Counted from the stretch's first letter, positions 17,224-26,653 are shown. The stretch: 64,000 bases of DNA from CAYUVH01 sp964448135 (GCA_964448135.1 CAYUVH010000037.1:1-64000), one strand, 5' to 3'. Notes: a model not told the origin generated them from the sequence alone. Program-made: numbers and translations.

Positions 17224-18231
17224 ATGAAGATCGCCATCGTTGGCTGCGGTGCCGTGGGCAGCTTTTACGGGGCGAAGCTCGCTCACGCGGGACATGAGGT
17301 CCACTTCCTCCTGCGCTCGGATTTCGAGGTCGTGCAGCGGCAGGGTGTGATGATCAAGAGTCCAGGAGGAGATTTCTCTGTCCATCCACACTGTGCCCAA
17401 AGGCCGGATGAGATTGGTCCAAGCGACTTGGTAATTGTCGCCCTCAAGACGACCGCCAACGATCAGTTTCCCCGCTTGTTGCCGCCGCTGGTGGGACCGC
17501 GCACCGCCATCCTCACTTTGCAGAATGGTTTGGGCAATGAAGCGAAGCTATCCGGACTGTTTCCGAGCGAACAGATTCTTGGCGGTCTGTGCTTCGTCTG
17601 CCTGAACCGGACGGCGCCAGGTCAAATCCAGCATCTCGGTCACGGAGATATTACAATCGGCGAATATCTCCGTCCTTCCCGCGAAAGAACGCGCTCCCTG
17701 GGAAAGGTATTTCAAGACGCCGGCGTCGCTTGCGTGATCAAAGAGAACCTGGAGCAAGCGCATTGGGAAAAGTTGGTCTGGAACGTCCCCTTCAATGGAC
17801 TCGGCGTGGCCGGCAGTCTCGGTTTCGAGGCCGTGGAAACCGGCCGGTTACTGACCGGGCAGGAGCACGGCATTCCTTTGGCCATACGCGTCGCCCGGAC
17901 CCTGAGCACTGCGGAGCTGCTTGGCGATCCTCGTTGGCAGCGTCTCGTGCGCGCGCTGATGCAGGAGGTGATTGAGGCTGCGCGTGCGCTTGGTTTCGCG
18001 GTCGCCGAAAATCTGGCGGAGGAACTCATCGCACGAACCCGGACCATGGGTGCCTACAAAGCCTCCACGGTTCTGGATTTCGAGAAGGGCCTGCCTATTG
18101 AGTTGGAGAGCGTCTTTCTGGAACCGCTTCGCCAGGCTCGGTCGGCAGGGTGTGGTTCTGTCTATTTGGGCAACCTCTGCGCGATGCTTGCGGGAATCAC
18201 TGATGCAGCGCCCGAAGCCATCGGAACTTAA
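17224..18231 (+). CDS. panE: 2-dehydropantoate 2-reductase (ketopantoate reductase)
   Basis: A 335-residue NADPH-dependent reductase of the PanE/ApbA family, making pantoate for coenzyme A. The N-terminal MKIAIVGCGAVGSFYGAKLA is the dinucleotide-binding loop. Family motifs LTLQNGLGNEAKL, ENLEQAHWEKLVWNVPFNGL (catalytic Lys region) and YKASTVLDFEKGLPIELES follow. The ATG at 17224 fits the family start; a GTG at 17200 would add eight residues. Other members of the family act on related 2-ketoacids, so the exact substrate is inferred. Its stop overlaps the stop of the convergent transglutaminase gene (TTAA). Confidence 0.9.
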   Translation: MKIAIVGCGAVGSFYGAKLAHAGHEVHFLLRSDFEVVQRQGVMIKSPGGDFSVHPHCAQRPDEIGPSDLVIVALKTTANDQFPRLLPPLVGPRTAILTLQNGLGNEAKLSGLFPSEQILGGLCFVCLNRTAPGQIQHLGHGDITIGEYLRPSRERTRSLGKVFQDAGVACVIKENLEQAHWEKLVWNVPFNGLGVAGSLGFEAVETGRLLTGQEHGIPLAIRVARTLSTAELLGDPRWQRLVRALMQEVIEAARALGFAVAENLAEELIARTRTMGAYKASTVLDFEKGLPIELESVFLEPLRQARSAGCGSVYLGNLCAMLAGITDAAPEAIGT

Positions 18232-20324
18232 GCGTGTCTGCCTGGGATCCGAGTGGCAAGGTCGCCAGCCAGCTCGCGAAGCCGTTTTCTTTCTTCGCCC
18301 GGCAGACCGGCAGGATCAAACCGGAGTTTCTCGTGGAGAAGCCGTGCCCGGTTGATGGAATCACCCAGCGTCGGGGCCGGCAACTTCACACGGTGCAGCC
18401 AGGTGCGAACGGTTTCGTGCTCAAGCCGCGGCCCGTAGGCGGCTTCCAACCTCCGTACCACCTCAAAAAACTCCGAATCCATTCCCAGCGGTTGCCAGGT
18501 GTCGGCCGTCGCGCTACCCGCCTGCCTTGCCCGGCGCCACCGCGTACCTCGCAATTGGCGAAACGCCAGATAGGCCAGCACCAGCATCCCTGCGACATAG
18601 ACCACCATGCGCCAGTTTCCCCCCTCCTGCCGCCATACCGCGAACCGATACCACGCCTGGGACATCACATCGTTGATTCCTTCCCACCACGCGGCCTCCG
18701 CCTTTTCCCGGTCGCGCCAGATACCTGGCGTGTTGTCAATGTCCCGCCACCGCCCGTCGATATACGCCAGGCACCACGCGTGGGCATCCCGGCCGCGGGC
18801 GATCCAGTCCTTTCCGCGGCGTTCATCGGGAGAAAAGCCCACCGCGTAGCGCGTGGGAACTCCGGCAATCCGCAACAACAGCGTTGTGGCGGTGGCGTAG
18901 TATTCGCAGTGCCCGGAATGGGATTCTCTCAGAAACCGGGCGAGACCGGTGGAGTTCGTGGAATCGGGCCGACGGCTTTGCCAGCGGGAATAGGTGAACT
19001 CACCACTGAGAAAGAAATGTTCCACGGCCCGAACGGCGTCCTGCGGCGCCATCCCTTTCAGCCCGAGCTTTTCCGCCGTTTCCTGAATCACCTGGCGGTC
19101 GTGGATGATGAGGTGATCGATATTGGTGTCGTCGAAGTCCGGAATTCCGTCAAATCCCCCGCCTTCACCGCTGTGCACGGTATAAATTGCAAGTGGAGGC
19201 GCATCGCGCATGCGGGCCGATCCCATGTAATTCGTTTCCACATTCGCCGCCGGCAATCCGGAAATGGAAATGGTGTTGCCGGGCAGATCGAGGGGCACCT
19301 CGAGATCGACTGAATATCTGGAGATGGTCATTGCAGGACCGTTGTGATGTTTGGTGGAAAAGCGGATCAACTGGCTTTCATTCAACGAGCCCACCGGTTG
19401 AAAACTGCGATGATTGGAGGCCCACGTGCTCGCGCGAAAGCGGCTGAAGCTGGCTTCACGCAAAAGGCCCGGCGCTTCATCGTTGGCCGTGTGGACGCGG
19501 AGAATGATGCTTCCCGATAGTTTGAGACGGCCCAGCGTCCCAATGGCCGTCGAGGTTCGGGTCTGGTCAAAGCGCGCGCTGCTGCCTCCCTGCAAAAGCC
19601 GGTTTTCCATGGCCTCGATCGCGGACCGCATCACCGACAAACTCCGCTGCACAATCAACGATCCCGACAGCAGGACAACGAATACGAGCACCCAGGCCAG
19701 TGCGCCATATCGCGGGCTGCGCGACGGCCAGAGTGCCAGCGTAACCACGCCGAGGAAGATCGGGAGGAAGGCCAGGGGATGCGTCGTGGCCGCGCTTGCC
19801 GCCAGCAGCGCCGCGCAGATGAAAAGATGAGCGGGATGCACCCGGCGCACGGCCCAGGCGGGTGGTTCCTGTTTGGGCGCGCGTTTTGCGCGGGCTTGCT
19901 CGTAAAGCGAAAACGTGGACCACGGCAGCGTGGAAGCCCGGCTCCACGCGTGGGCCAGAATGAATGGATACAGGACAAACGGCATCCACCGCAGGAACAT
20001 CAGCGCGGTTTGGGAAATCTCGCGCAGCCCCTTCATTTGCCCTGAAGGCGAACTGGGGTCCGCCATGGCGTTTACGCTGCCCAGCCCTTCGCGGGCCAGG
20101 AATAGATAAAGACCCACCGCGAGGAAGAGCAAGGTGGTAAAGTTCCAGAGGCGGTTGAAATCGGTCTGCGAGATTTCGATCCGCTGATTGGAGAATCGCG
20201 CGCATTCCACCAACAACCCGAGCCCGATCGCCCAGGGTAGCACCCCGATTTGCCAGCCCCACAAGGCCATGGCGGGCAGGACAAACGGCGCCACCCATTT
20301 CGACGTTGTAGCGGAGGACATCAT
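18228..20324 (-). CDS. Transglutaminase-like membrane protein (TgpA/DUF3488 type)
   Basis: A 698-residue protein. The N-terminal half has several membrane segments (within about residues 10-230) and the TgpA N-terminal domain. A periplasmic transglutaminase core follows at about 440-530, with the Cys-His-Asp triad in HSGHCEYYATATTLLL, GRDAHAWCLAYI and WRDIDNTPG. A further membrane segment (about 575-595) and a cytoplasmic C-terminal tail close the protein. It starts inside the last codons of the DUF58 gene (ATGA overlap). The MoxR-DUF58-TgpA set is a recurrent bacterial cluster thought to act on envelope proteins; the substrate is unknown. Confidence 0.9.
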   Translation of the reverse strand: MMSSATTSKWVAPFVLPAMALWGWQIGVLPWAIGLGLLVECARFSNQRIEISQTDFNRLWNFTTLLFLAVGLYLFLAREGLGSVNAMADPSSPSGQMKGLREISQTALMFLRWMPFVLYPFILAHAWSRASTLPWSTFSLYEQARAKRAPKQEPPAWAVRRVHPAHLFICAALLAASAATTHPLAFLPIFLGVVTLALWPSRSPRYGALAWVLVFVVLLSGSLIVQRSLSVMRSAIEAMENRLLQGGSSARFDQTRTSTAIGTLGRLKLSGSIILRVHTANDEAPGLLREASFSRFRASTWASNHRSFQPVGSLNESQLIRFSTKHHNGPAMTISRYSVDLEVPLDLPGNTISISGLPAANVETNYMGSARMRDAPPLAIYTVHSGEGGGFDGIPDFDDTNIDHLIIHDRQVIQETAEKLGLKGMAPQDAVRAVEHFFLSGEFTYSRWQSRRPDSTNSTGLARFLRESHSGHCEYYATATTLLLRIAGVPTRYAVGFSPDERRGKDWIARGRDAHAWCLAYIDGRWRDIDNTPGIWRDREKAEAAWWEGINDVMSQAWYRFAVWRQEGGNWRMVVYVAGMLVLAYLAFRQLRGTRWRRARQAGSATADTWQPLGMDSEFFEVVRRLEAAYGPRLEHETVRTWLHRVKLPAPTLGDSINRARLLHEKLRFDPAGLPGEERKRLRELAGDLATRIPGRHA

Positions 20325-21655
20325 GGCTGGTAGGCAAGTTTTTGCAGGCCCTCGCCAATCTTGCCGGATTCAAGCACAAGCAAACGATCCGGTTGATCTT
20401 CGGGCGGACCGGGATCAAAATCATCCGCCTTGCCGCGCGGCACCAGCACCATGACCAGCACGGGCAAACGCAGCGCCTTCAATCGCCGCACCAAGTCCCG
20501 GCGGGCCTGGTTCCATTCCATGAGGACCAGCAGGCAACCGCTCAACGCCTCGCTATGTTGAAGCACCAGCGATTCGAGTTCCTCCAATCGAGTTTCGCGG
20601 CACGGTTTTACCGCCGCCAGCACTTCCAGCATCTGCTGGGTGTGGCCCACGCCGCGACCGCTCGTCACACACACCGTCCTGGGGCCGACAAACATCAGGT
20701 CCAGCAGCGATTCCTGGTCCGGTACCGTGCAGGCAAACGAAGCCGCCACGGCCACCGCTTCTTCAAAGAGATCGTCGTGAGCCGATTCACAGAACGTATC
20801 CAGCACCAGCGCATGGCGAAGGAAAAATTCGTCCTGAAATTCCTTCACCACCAGTTCGCCCAGTCGGGCGCTGCTGCGCCAATGAACCCGCCGCAGCGAA
20901 TCGCCGCGCCGGTATTCGCGCAGCGCGACAAATTCCTCGGATTCGCCGACGCTCGCCGCCATGGCCACACCGCCTCGCTGGTAGTGGCTTTGCCCGGGCA
21001 GGGTCAGCGGCGGCAAGGGATATCGGCGGGGGAGCACCAATACTGTTTGCGGTGAAACCGAGCGGCTGAACGCGCGGATCAATCCGAAGGGATCCGTCCT
21101 GGCCAGCATGCCGCCGCGTAAAACGATGGGGCCCCGCCGGTAGGCCACGATTTCCACGTTCGTTTCACTCGTGCCCTCAGCCGGGAGGATTGGCAGGGGT
21201 TGCAAACCTGTTCGCGACGCCCGGATTGGCGGGAGCGAATCGCCCGCGCGAAAAGTGCGATTGAACCGGCCGGCGCGTATGCGCGCGGAGAACTCCTGCA
21301 ATGTCACCGGTTGGTCCCGGACGTCCTCCAGGTAGGACAATCCCCGCTGCTTGCGTCGCGACAGATTTCGGACGTGGACGCGGACTTGAAATGGATCGCC
21401 GGCGGTAACGAATCGCGGTGCCCGCCGTTCCACGGTAAAGCGAAGCCGGAAAAATGGCACCGTAAGCCAGGCAAACAGCATCATCGAGAAAAGCAGGAAT
21501 GCCACCTGCAGTCCCATGGTTTCTTCGGGGTTCGAAGCGGAAGCCGCCGTGAGGAGTCCCGCCAGGATGAAAACCCCGGCGGGGGTGAATCGTCGTCTGC
21601 TCCACCGCGACAGGGAGCGGATCAGTAGATAAAGTTTGTGCAAAAGCCGGATCAT
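20321..21655 (-). CDS. DUF58 domain protein
   Basis: A 444-residue protein. Two hydrophobic segments near the N-terminus (about residues 25-65) are followed by a beta-rich region and the DUF58 signature EFVALREYRRGDSLRRVHW (near 245-265), then a von Willebrand-A-like fold (HALVLDTF...). In the family it works with a MoxR AAA+ ATPase, here encoded 15 bases upstream. The start is at 21655; the stop overlaps the transglutaminase start. No enzymatic residues can be assigned. Confidence 0.9.
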   Translation of the reverse strand: MIRLLHKLYLLIRSLSRWSRRRFTPAGVFILAGLLTAASASNPEETMGLQVAFLLFSMMLFAWLTVPFFRLRFTVERRAPRFVTAGDPFQVRVHVRNLSRRKQRGLSYLEDVRDQPVTLQEFSARIRAGRFNRTFRAGDSLPPIRASRTGLQPLPILPAEGTSETNVEIVAYRRGPIVLRGGMLARTDPFGLIRAFSRSVSPQTVLVLPRRYPLPPLTLPGQSHYQRGGVAMAASVGESEEFVALREYRRGDSLRRVHWRSSARLGELVVKEFQDEFFLRHALVLDTFCESAHDDLFEEAVAVAASFACTVPDQESLLDLMFVGPRTVCVTSGRGVGHTQQMLEVLAAVKPCRETRLEELESLVLQHSEALSGCLLVLMEWNQARRDLVRRLKALRLPVLVMVLVPRGKADDFDPGPPEDQPDRLLVLESGKIGEGLQKLAYQP

Positions 21656-21670
21656 CGCGGCTTGCGAGGT

Positions 21671-22621
21671 TTACGCCGGCACGCGCGTATGCTTCACAAT
21701 CTCTTCCACTATACCACGCGTGGACTGTCCCGAAAACTGGGCCTGGGGGTCGAGCACCAGGCGATGGGCCAGCGTGGGCACCGCAATCTCCTGCACCTGG
21801 TCGGGCGTCACACATTCCTGGCCGTCGAACAACGCCAGCACCTGGCTGGTTTTCATCAAGGCCAGCGAGGCGCGGGGGCTGGCGCCGAGGCGGACACCCG
21901 TGGTTTTGCGCGTGGCGTTGACGAGATCGACGATGTACCGCCGCACTTCGTCGCTGACCCGGACCTCGTGCGCCGCATTGCGAATTTCCAGGATATTCGC
22001 CAGCGAAGCAGCCGCCGTGAGGCGCTCGAGCGGGTGCTCTTTGGTCTGGGCGGCCAGTAGCGCCGATTCTTCCTCCGGGGAGAGGTAGCCCAAATTGAGT
22101 TGGAGCGCAAAACGGTCCATTTGTGCTTCCGGCAGCGGGTAAGTGCCGCGGAATTCGACCGGATTTTGCGTCGCGACGACGAAGAACAACTCGGACAGCG
22201 GCCGGCGCTCGCCTTCGACGCTCACCTGGCCTTCGGCCATCGCCTCCAGCAGAGCTGATTGGGTGCGGGGTGAGGCGCGGTTGATTTCGTCGGCAAGCAG
22301 GATGTTGGTGAAGACAGGGCCTTCGTGGAATTCGAAGTTGCTGCTCTTTTGGTTGAAAATGGCCACGCCGAGGATGTCCGAGGGAAGCAGATCCGGGGTG
22401 AACTGGATGCGGGTGAAGCGCGCTGAAATGGCCCGGGCGAGGGCTTTGGCCAGGGTCGTCTTGCCGGTGCCCGGAAAGTCATCGAGCAGCACGTGGCCAC
22501 CGCTGACGAAGGCGGCCAGGAGCAGCCGGACATTGGCTTCCTGCCCGCGGACGACCCCACAAATCGCCTTTTGTAGTCGGAGGTAGGTTTGGTTGGCGGC
22601 AGGCGCGTCCGGTGGGGTCAT
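21671..22621 (-). CDS. moxR: MoxR-type AAA+ ATPase
   Basis: A 316-residue AAA_3 ATPase. Walker A is DDFPGTGKTTLAKALA, Walker B is LLADEINRASPRTQSALLEAM, and sensor 1 lies in FFVVATQNPVEFRGTYPLPEAQMDRF. The C-terminal lid ends near HTRVPA. Such proteins are chaperone-like ATPases that activate or assemble envelope-associated partners, here presumably the DUF58 and transglutaminase proteins encoded downstream. The ATG at 22621 (MTPPDAPAANQTYL) is preferred; the frame is open further upstream to 22786 without homologous sequence. Confidence 0.93.
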   Translation of the reverse strand: MTPPDAPAANQTYLRLQKAICGVVRGQEANVRLLLAAFVSGGHVLLDDFPGTGKTTLAKALARAISARFTRIQFTPDLLPSDILGVAIFNQKSSNFEFHEGPVFTNILLADEINRASPRTQSALLEAMAEGQVSVEGERRPLSELFFVVATQNPVEFRGTYPLPEAQMDRFALQLNLGYLSPEEESALLAAQTKEHPLERLTAAASLANILEIRNAAHEVRVSDEVRRYIVDLVNATRKTTGVRLGASPRASLALMKTSQVLALFDGQECVTPDQVQEIAVPTLAHRLVLDPQAQFSGQSTRGIVEEIVKHTRVPA

Positions 22622-22905
22622 GGTTTGGCTTCGATCGTCGCGCAAATTTATGCAAGCCGGGGGGCTGCCGCAATCTGATTCAAGGCGGCGGCGTTCGAGC
22701 GGCTCGATGCCTGGCCGCGTGGAGGGCAATGAGGATAGGCTCATAAATACAGCTTTCGTCTCCTTTCCTGACGCATGAACAAACACCGGGTGCGGGGGGT
22801 AGTTGCGAAGTTTCTCCCAATATTCGTGACGCCCGTGCTCGTCATGCTGGAGATTGGACCGGCCGGGAGTTGATTCGTGTCACGATTTCCCGGAAACTTC
22901 CGCCG

Positions 22906-24249
22906 ATGAAACCTCGGGTACGATTTGCCCCCAGCCCAACGGGCTACCTCCACATTGGCGGAGCACGCACGGCTTTGTTTAACTGGCTTTACGCCCGCCA
23001 TACCGGCGGCACGTTCATTTTGCGCATCGAAGACACCGACGCCGCGCGGAATACGCAGGCGGCGGTGGATGTGATTCTGAGCGGTTTGCGGTGGCTGGGG
23101 CTGGATTGGGACGAGGGACCGATCAGCTCGGACGTGACAGCTCCGGGCCGGGGCGATTACGGGCCGTATTTTCAGAGCCAGCGGAAGGAGAATTACGACC
23201 GGCGGGTGGAGGCGCTGCTTTCACATGGGCTGGCGTATGAGGACCAGGGGGCGATCCGGTTCAAGATGACGCGGGAGCCGATCATCATCCCGGATTTGGT
23301 GGTGGGGGATGTGAAGCGGGAACTGACCGATCGCGAGCAGCAGGAGCCGGATTTCGTGATTGTGCGGTCGGATGGGCAGCCGGTGTTTCATTTTGTAAAT
23401 GTCGTGGATGACCTGGAGATGAACATCACGCATGTCATCCGCGGTGAGGACCATTTGAGCAATACGGCGAAGCATATTGCGTTGTTTCGGGCGTTTGGAG
23501 TGGAGCCGCCGAAGTATGCGCACATCCCACTGATCCTGAATGCGGACGGCAGCAAGATGAGCAAGCGGGACCAGGGGGCTTCGCTTTCGGTGTATCCGGA
23601 GGAAGGCTATGCGCCGGAGGCGGTGGTGAATTATTTGTGTCTGCTGGGATGGTCGCCGAAGGGGAACCGGGAGAAGCTGTCGGTGAAGGAAGTGGTGGAG
23701 ATGTTCGATGTGCCGCAGATTTTGCGGAGCAATGCGCGGTTTGATTTGACCAAACTCCAGTGGCTGAACGGCGAGTATTTGCGGGAACTGGGCGACGACC
23801 GTTTCCACGAACTGGCGATTCATGCGCTGGCGAGGGCGGGGATGGATACCAACGCGTATCCGCTGGAGTATGTGAAGGCGGCGCTGGATACGTGCAAAGG
23901 GAAGATTCGGATCCTCTCCGAGTTGCCGGCGTATGCGGGATTTTATTTCAAGGAAGACGTCCAGTATGACCCGGCGGCGGCGGCGAAGGATTTTGTGGCG
24001 GAGAACAAGCCGCGGCTGGCGAAGCTAAGAGAGGCAATGGCGAAGCTGGAGCCGTATGATGCCGACAGCATTGGGGCATGCTTGAAGACGGTCGCGCAGG
24101 AATGCGGGGTGAAGACAGGGGTGCTGGTCCACCCGACGCGGCTGGCGTGCTGCGGTAACCCGGCGGGGCCGAGCTTGTATCACCTCATGGCTATCCTGGG
24201 CCGGGACCGGGTTTTGGCGAGGTTGGATAAGGCACTAGCGGGGATGTAG
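22906..24249 (+). CDS. gltX: Glutamyl-tRNA synthetase
   Basis: A 447-residue class I synthetase charging tRNA-Glu. The signatures are RFAPSPTGYLHIGGARTALFNWLYAR (the HIGH box appears as HIGG, common in discriminating GluRS), KMSKRDQGASLSVY and a full C-terminal anticodon-binding helical domain, which separates it from the gluQ product at 12840-13694. The ATG at 22906 (MKPRVRFAPS) matches the family; the frame is open 12 codons further upstream. It reads away from moxR, and a repeat-rich gap follows the stop. Confidence 0.95.
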   Translation: MKPRVRFAPSPTGYLHIGGARTALFNWLYARHTGGTFILRIEDTDAARNTQAAVDVILSGLRWLGLDWDEGPISSDVTAPGRGDYGPYFQSQRKENYDRRVEALLSHGLAYEDQGAIRFKMTREPIIIPDLVVGDVKRELTDREQQEPDFVIVRSDGQPVFHFVNVVDDLEMNITHVIRGEDHLSNTAKHIALFRAFGVEPPKYAHIPLILNADGSKMSKRDQGASLSVYPEEGYAPEAVVNYLCLLGWSPKGNREKLSVKEVVEMFDVPQILRSNARFDLTKLQWLNGEYLRELGDDRFHELAIHALARAGMDTNAYPLEYVKAALDTCKGKIRILSELPAYAGFYFKEDVQYDPAAAAKDFVAENKPRLAKLREAMAKLEPYDADSIGACLKTVAQECGVKTGVLVHPTRLACCGNPAGPSLYHLMAILGRDRVLARLDKALAGM

Positions 24250-24266
24250 GGTATACACTCGTAGAA

Positions 24267-24464
24267 CCCGTACCACCTGTACCAAGGGCCGTAAACATTG
24301 GGCGAAACCCGTACCAAATACCCGTACCAGACCTGTACCAACCCGTACCATGGGACCGTATATGCAAACGCACCGGTAACATCGGTAACACCGGTAACAA
24401 CCTGCGTAAACATTGGTCGAAATGACGGTTTTTATCCGTAACCGACCCGTTACAAGCGGTAACA
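24267..24464. repeat. Cluster of 9-bp direct repeats
   Basis: Six copies of CC(C/T)GTACCA at 24267-24350, three tandem copies of (C/T)CGGTAACA at 24373-24399 and another related unit at 24456-24464. A 17-base segment starting GTAAACATTGG occurs at 24291 and 24406 with 16 of 17 identities. This fills the gap of about 300 bases between gltX and purE. No gene is supported here. Confidence 0.75.
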
Positions 24465-24546
24465 AACTGATCCTGCAGGAAGGGGCCTGGAAGGACCGAA
24501 TTCGACCTGAACTGGCACGATCGACCCGGTTGACCGGTCCGTGAAT

Positions 24547-25050
24547 TTACCTCGCCAGGGTCTTGTTCTTCTCGCGTGACTTCTTCGCCAGGTCGGCTTT
24601 GAACTGCTGCACCTTGGCGAGGATGGCCGGGTTGCCGACGCCGAGGATTTGGGCGGCGAGGATGCCGGCGTTGCGGGCGCCATCGATGGCGACGGTGGCC
24701 ACCGGGATGCCGCTGGGCATCTGGACGATGGAGAGAAGGGAGTCCATGCCTTTCAGGGCCTTGCTTTCGATCGGGATGCCGATGACGGGCAGGGGGGTGA
24801 AGGCGGCCGTGACGCCTGGTAGATGGGCAGCGCCGCCGGCGGCGGCGATGATCACGCGCATGCCGCGGGTGTGGGCGCCGCGGGCGTATTTGGCCAGGTC
24901 TTCGGGCGTGCGGTGCGCCGAGATTACGTGAGCTTCATGGGAGATGCCGAATTCCTTCAGAACTTCAGAAGCTTGTTTCACGGTGGGCCAGTCGGAGTCG
25001 CTGCCCATGAGGATGCCAACGAGGGGTCGCAATGTGCTTTTGGTCTTCAT
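24547..25050 (-). CDS. purE: N5-carboxyaminoimidazole ribonucleotide mutase
   Basis: A 167-residue class I PurE that moves the carboxyl group of N5-CAIR to make CAIR in purine synthesis. Family landmarks are GILMGSDSDWPTV (substrate loop), EAHVISAHRTPEDLAKYA (catalytic His), VIIAAAGGAAHLPGVTAAF and SIVQMPSGIPVATVAIDGARNAGILAAQIL. Length and start are typical. purK is not adjacent. It converges on gltX across the 9-bp repeat cluster. Confidence 0.95.
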   Translation of the reverse strand: MKTKSTLRPLVGILMGSDSDWPTVKQASEVLKEFGISHEAHVISAHRTPEDLAKYARGAHTRGMRVIIAAAGGAAHLPGVTAAFTPLPVIGIPIESKALKGMDSLLSIVQMPSGIPVATVAIDGARNAGILAAQILGVGNPAILAKVQQFKADLAKKSREKNKTLAR

Positions 25051-25580
25051 GCCGTTAAGATGTTTGTAAATTGAAGGTGCGTTGTTAGCAGACGGGCAGC
25101 GGGGGTGTCAAATCACGAGTGACCGATGGCAAAGGGCGGCGGAGCCGCGACCAAATGACGAAACCCGAATGTCGAGTGACGAAAGAAGCTCCAATACCGA
25201 ATGACGCAGCCCCATTTACTCGGAATGGGGAATAGTGCCCGACGCAAGCAATCGCCAATGGCCAAGGGATCTTTCCCGGGAATAAAAGGATTTGCGTGAG
25301 TTTAGTGAAGAGAAGCAGTCAAAGGGGTAGTCCTATTTGGATGCGGAAAATCGCTAAATTGAGGGCGATTTGAGGGAAATCGGGGGTTGAAATGGGCAAC
25401 TTTATTGGAAAACACGGCAATTGGATGGAAAGAAAACGGAACGAAACTGGAAAAAAAGCGAAAGCAGGGATGGCAAATTGATTTTTGAAGGATGGAAAGT
25501 GGCGGGGTCGGAGGTCGGCGCGGCGAAGGGGGAAAGAAGATTGTGACCGCGAATGGTGACAAGGGCTCTTTCTAGGTGCG
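25051..25580. other. Gene-free gap: AATGACGAA repeat and purine-rich tract
   Basis: 530 bases without a credible gene. 25154-25207 is a copy of the AATGACGAA repeat. From about 25300 to 25560 the plus strand is strongly purine-rich. An 86-codon minus-strand frame there (25302-25562) encodes only Pro/Phe/Ser-rich low-complexity sequence and is not called. Confidence 0.5.
25154..25207. repeat. AATGACGAA dispersed repeat, copy 1
   Basis: Units of the form AATGACGAA, AATGTCGA and GTGACGAAAG are strung together. The 20-base segment TGACGAAAGAAGCTCCAATA is identical to one at about 28742-28761. Related copies lie at 33451-33501 and 34252-34292. Confidence 0.7.
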
Positions 25581-26156
25581 TTAGGGTCTTCGTAATATTT
25601 CGAGGTTGCGAGTGGCTTCGCTGCTTGCTGCTGTGTTCGGATGGTCGCGGATGATTCGCTCGTAGAGGGTGATGGCTTGGGCCTTATCGGAGCTTTCCAA
25701 TCGAGCAGCTTCCTCAAGCAGACCGTGCGAGGAGGGTGTGGAGCTAAGGACCGCGCCGGACTCAACCGCAGCCTTGATTGCGTAGATTGCCACGTAAAGC
25801 ATGGGGAGGCAGATGAAAAACATTTCGGCTCTAGGAAATGGATTGCGCCCGGTGACGAGCCCTGCGATCCACGTGCGTGTGACGACAAAGAGGGCCAATG
25901 TGATCGCAACCCCTGCTCCTGAAAGTGACCGCCGGGTATTCCGACGAATCATCCACCATGCGGCGATGGCAAGTGATGCCACGAGTGTATACCAAAACGC
26001 GCCCCAGTCGGAGAACCGGGACATTTGGAGGTCGCCACGGCGCGCCATCTGGTCTCCAACCCATAGGGCTAAGGGGACCATACCACCGTAGAGAATCGCG
26101 AGAAGTATCAAGATGACTAGCGCCACACGATGACGAAAGAAGCCGCTGGTGGTCAT
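25581..26156 (-). CDS. Small multi-pass membrane protein, unknown
   Basis: A 191-residue protein with about four hydrophobic segments (near residues 10-30, 50-68, 78-100 and 110-130). A soluble C-terminal tail (about 140-191) with a TPR-like helix pair (SSDKAQAITLYERIIRDHPNTAASSEATRN) suggests a small protein-binding platform. No family was recognised. It is the most downstream of five small minus-strand genes that may form a cassette array; its TAA stop lies inside CCCTAAC, resembling an attC outer box. The upstream gap of 71 bases shows no clear attC-like structure. Confidence 0.65.
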   Translation of the reverse strand: MTTSGFFRHRVALVILILLAILYGGMVPLALWVGDQMARRGDLQMSRFSDWGAFWYTLVASLAIAAWWMIRRNTRRSLSGAGVAITLALFVVTRTWIAGLVTGRNPFPRAEMFFICLPMLYVAIYAIKAAVESGAVLSSTPSSHGLLEEAARLESSDKAQAITLYERIIRDHPNTAASSEATRNLEILRRP

Positions 26157-26227
26157 AGTAAGGTAAACGTGTGCTGGGTTCCGATCCTCACTTTGGCGCT
26201 GGAGATCACCGCGGGATCGTTGCTAAT

Positions 26228-26638
26228 TTAGCGGCCGGTTTTGGGGTCGTAGCGGTCACGAATGAAAGGTGGACCTGAGAACGATTCGACGAAGAGCCAG
26301 CCGGTGCTCTTCTCGGGAACCCCATTCGTAGAATATTGTCCCCGCCAAACGAGCGTCCCGAGGCCGGTCTCCAAGGTCTCACCATTCTCCTTGCCGGTAA
26401 CCTCGCCTGCGCTACTCCATAATCTCCCGTGAAATGCCCGAGAACCTTCGTAAATCCAGCACTGATACGACCAGCCGGCGCCTCCTCGCGAATAAACAGG
26501 CTGATCGATGTCTCGATGGGTATCCGACTTTGCGACTTGCCGGGTTGCCGTCGAGTCCTGCGGGCGTCGCCCTGGCGAAGCATGCTGACAAGCGGTAAGC
26601 AGTAAACTCAAAGCGCAAATTGAGATGGGAAATTTCAT
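26228..26638 (-). CDS. Small lipoprotein of unknown function
   Basis: A 136-residue protein. The signal peptide ends in the lipobox LLTAC (Cys 17), so it is probably lipid-anchored in the envelope. The mature part is short, polar and Trp/Gly-rich (GAGWSYQCWIYEGSRAFHG), with no known domain. The ending FIRDRYDPKTGR resembles a type of terminal motif seen in many small hypothetical proteins. Its ATG is 15 bases downstream of GTTCGGC (minus strand), which resembles an attC R' core. Confidence 0.65.
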   Translation of the reverse strand: MKFPISICALSLLLTACQHASPGRRPQDSTATRQVAKSDTHRDIDQPVYSRGGAGWSYQCWIYEGSRAFHGRLWSSAGEVTGKENGETLETGLGTLVWRGQYSTNGVPEKSTGWLFVESFSGPPFIRDRYDPKTGR

Positions 26639-26653
26639 AGCGTGCGTGAAATG

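Noticed and set aside
24267..24464. CRISPR-like array or replication iterons
   Set aside because: The units are only 9 bp with irregular 0-30 base gaps, no spacers of constant size, and no cas or replication genes nearby.
25302..25562. An 86-codon minus-strand frame upstream of purE
   Set aside because: It encodes Pro/Phe/Ser-rich sequence dictated by a purine-rich plus strand; no signal, domain or ribosome site was seen.
26157..26227. A further attC-like spacer between the lipoprotein and the 191-residue membrane protein
   Set aside because: Only 71 bases, with a weak 6-bp CGATCC/GGATCG pairing and no convincing core boxes or shared motif.
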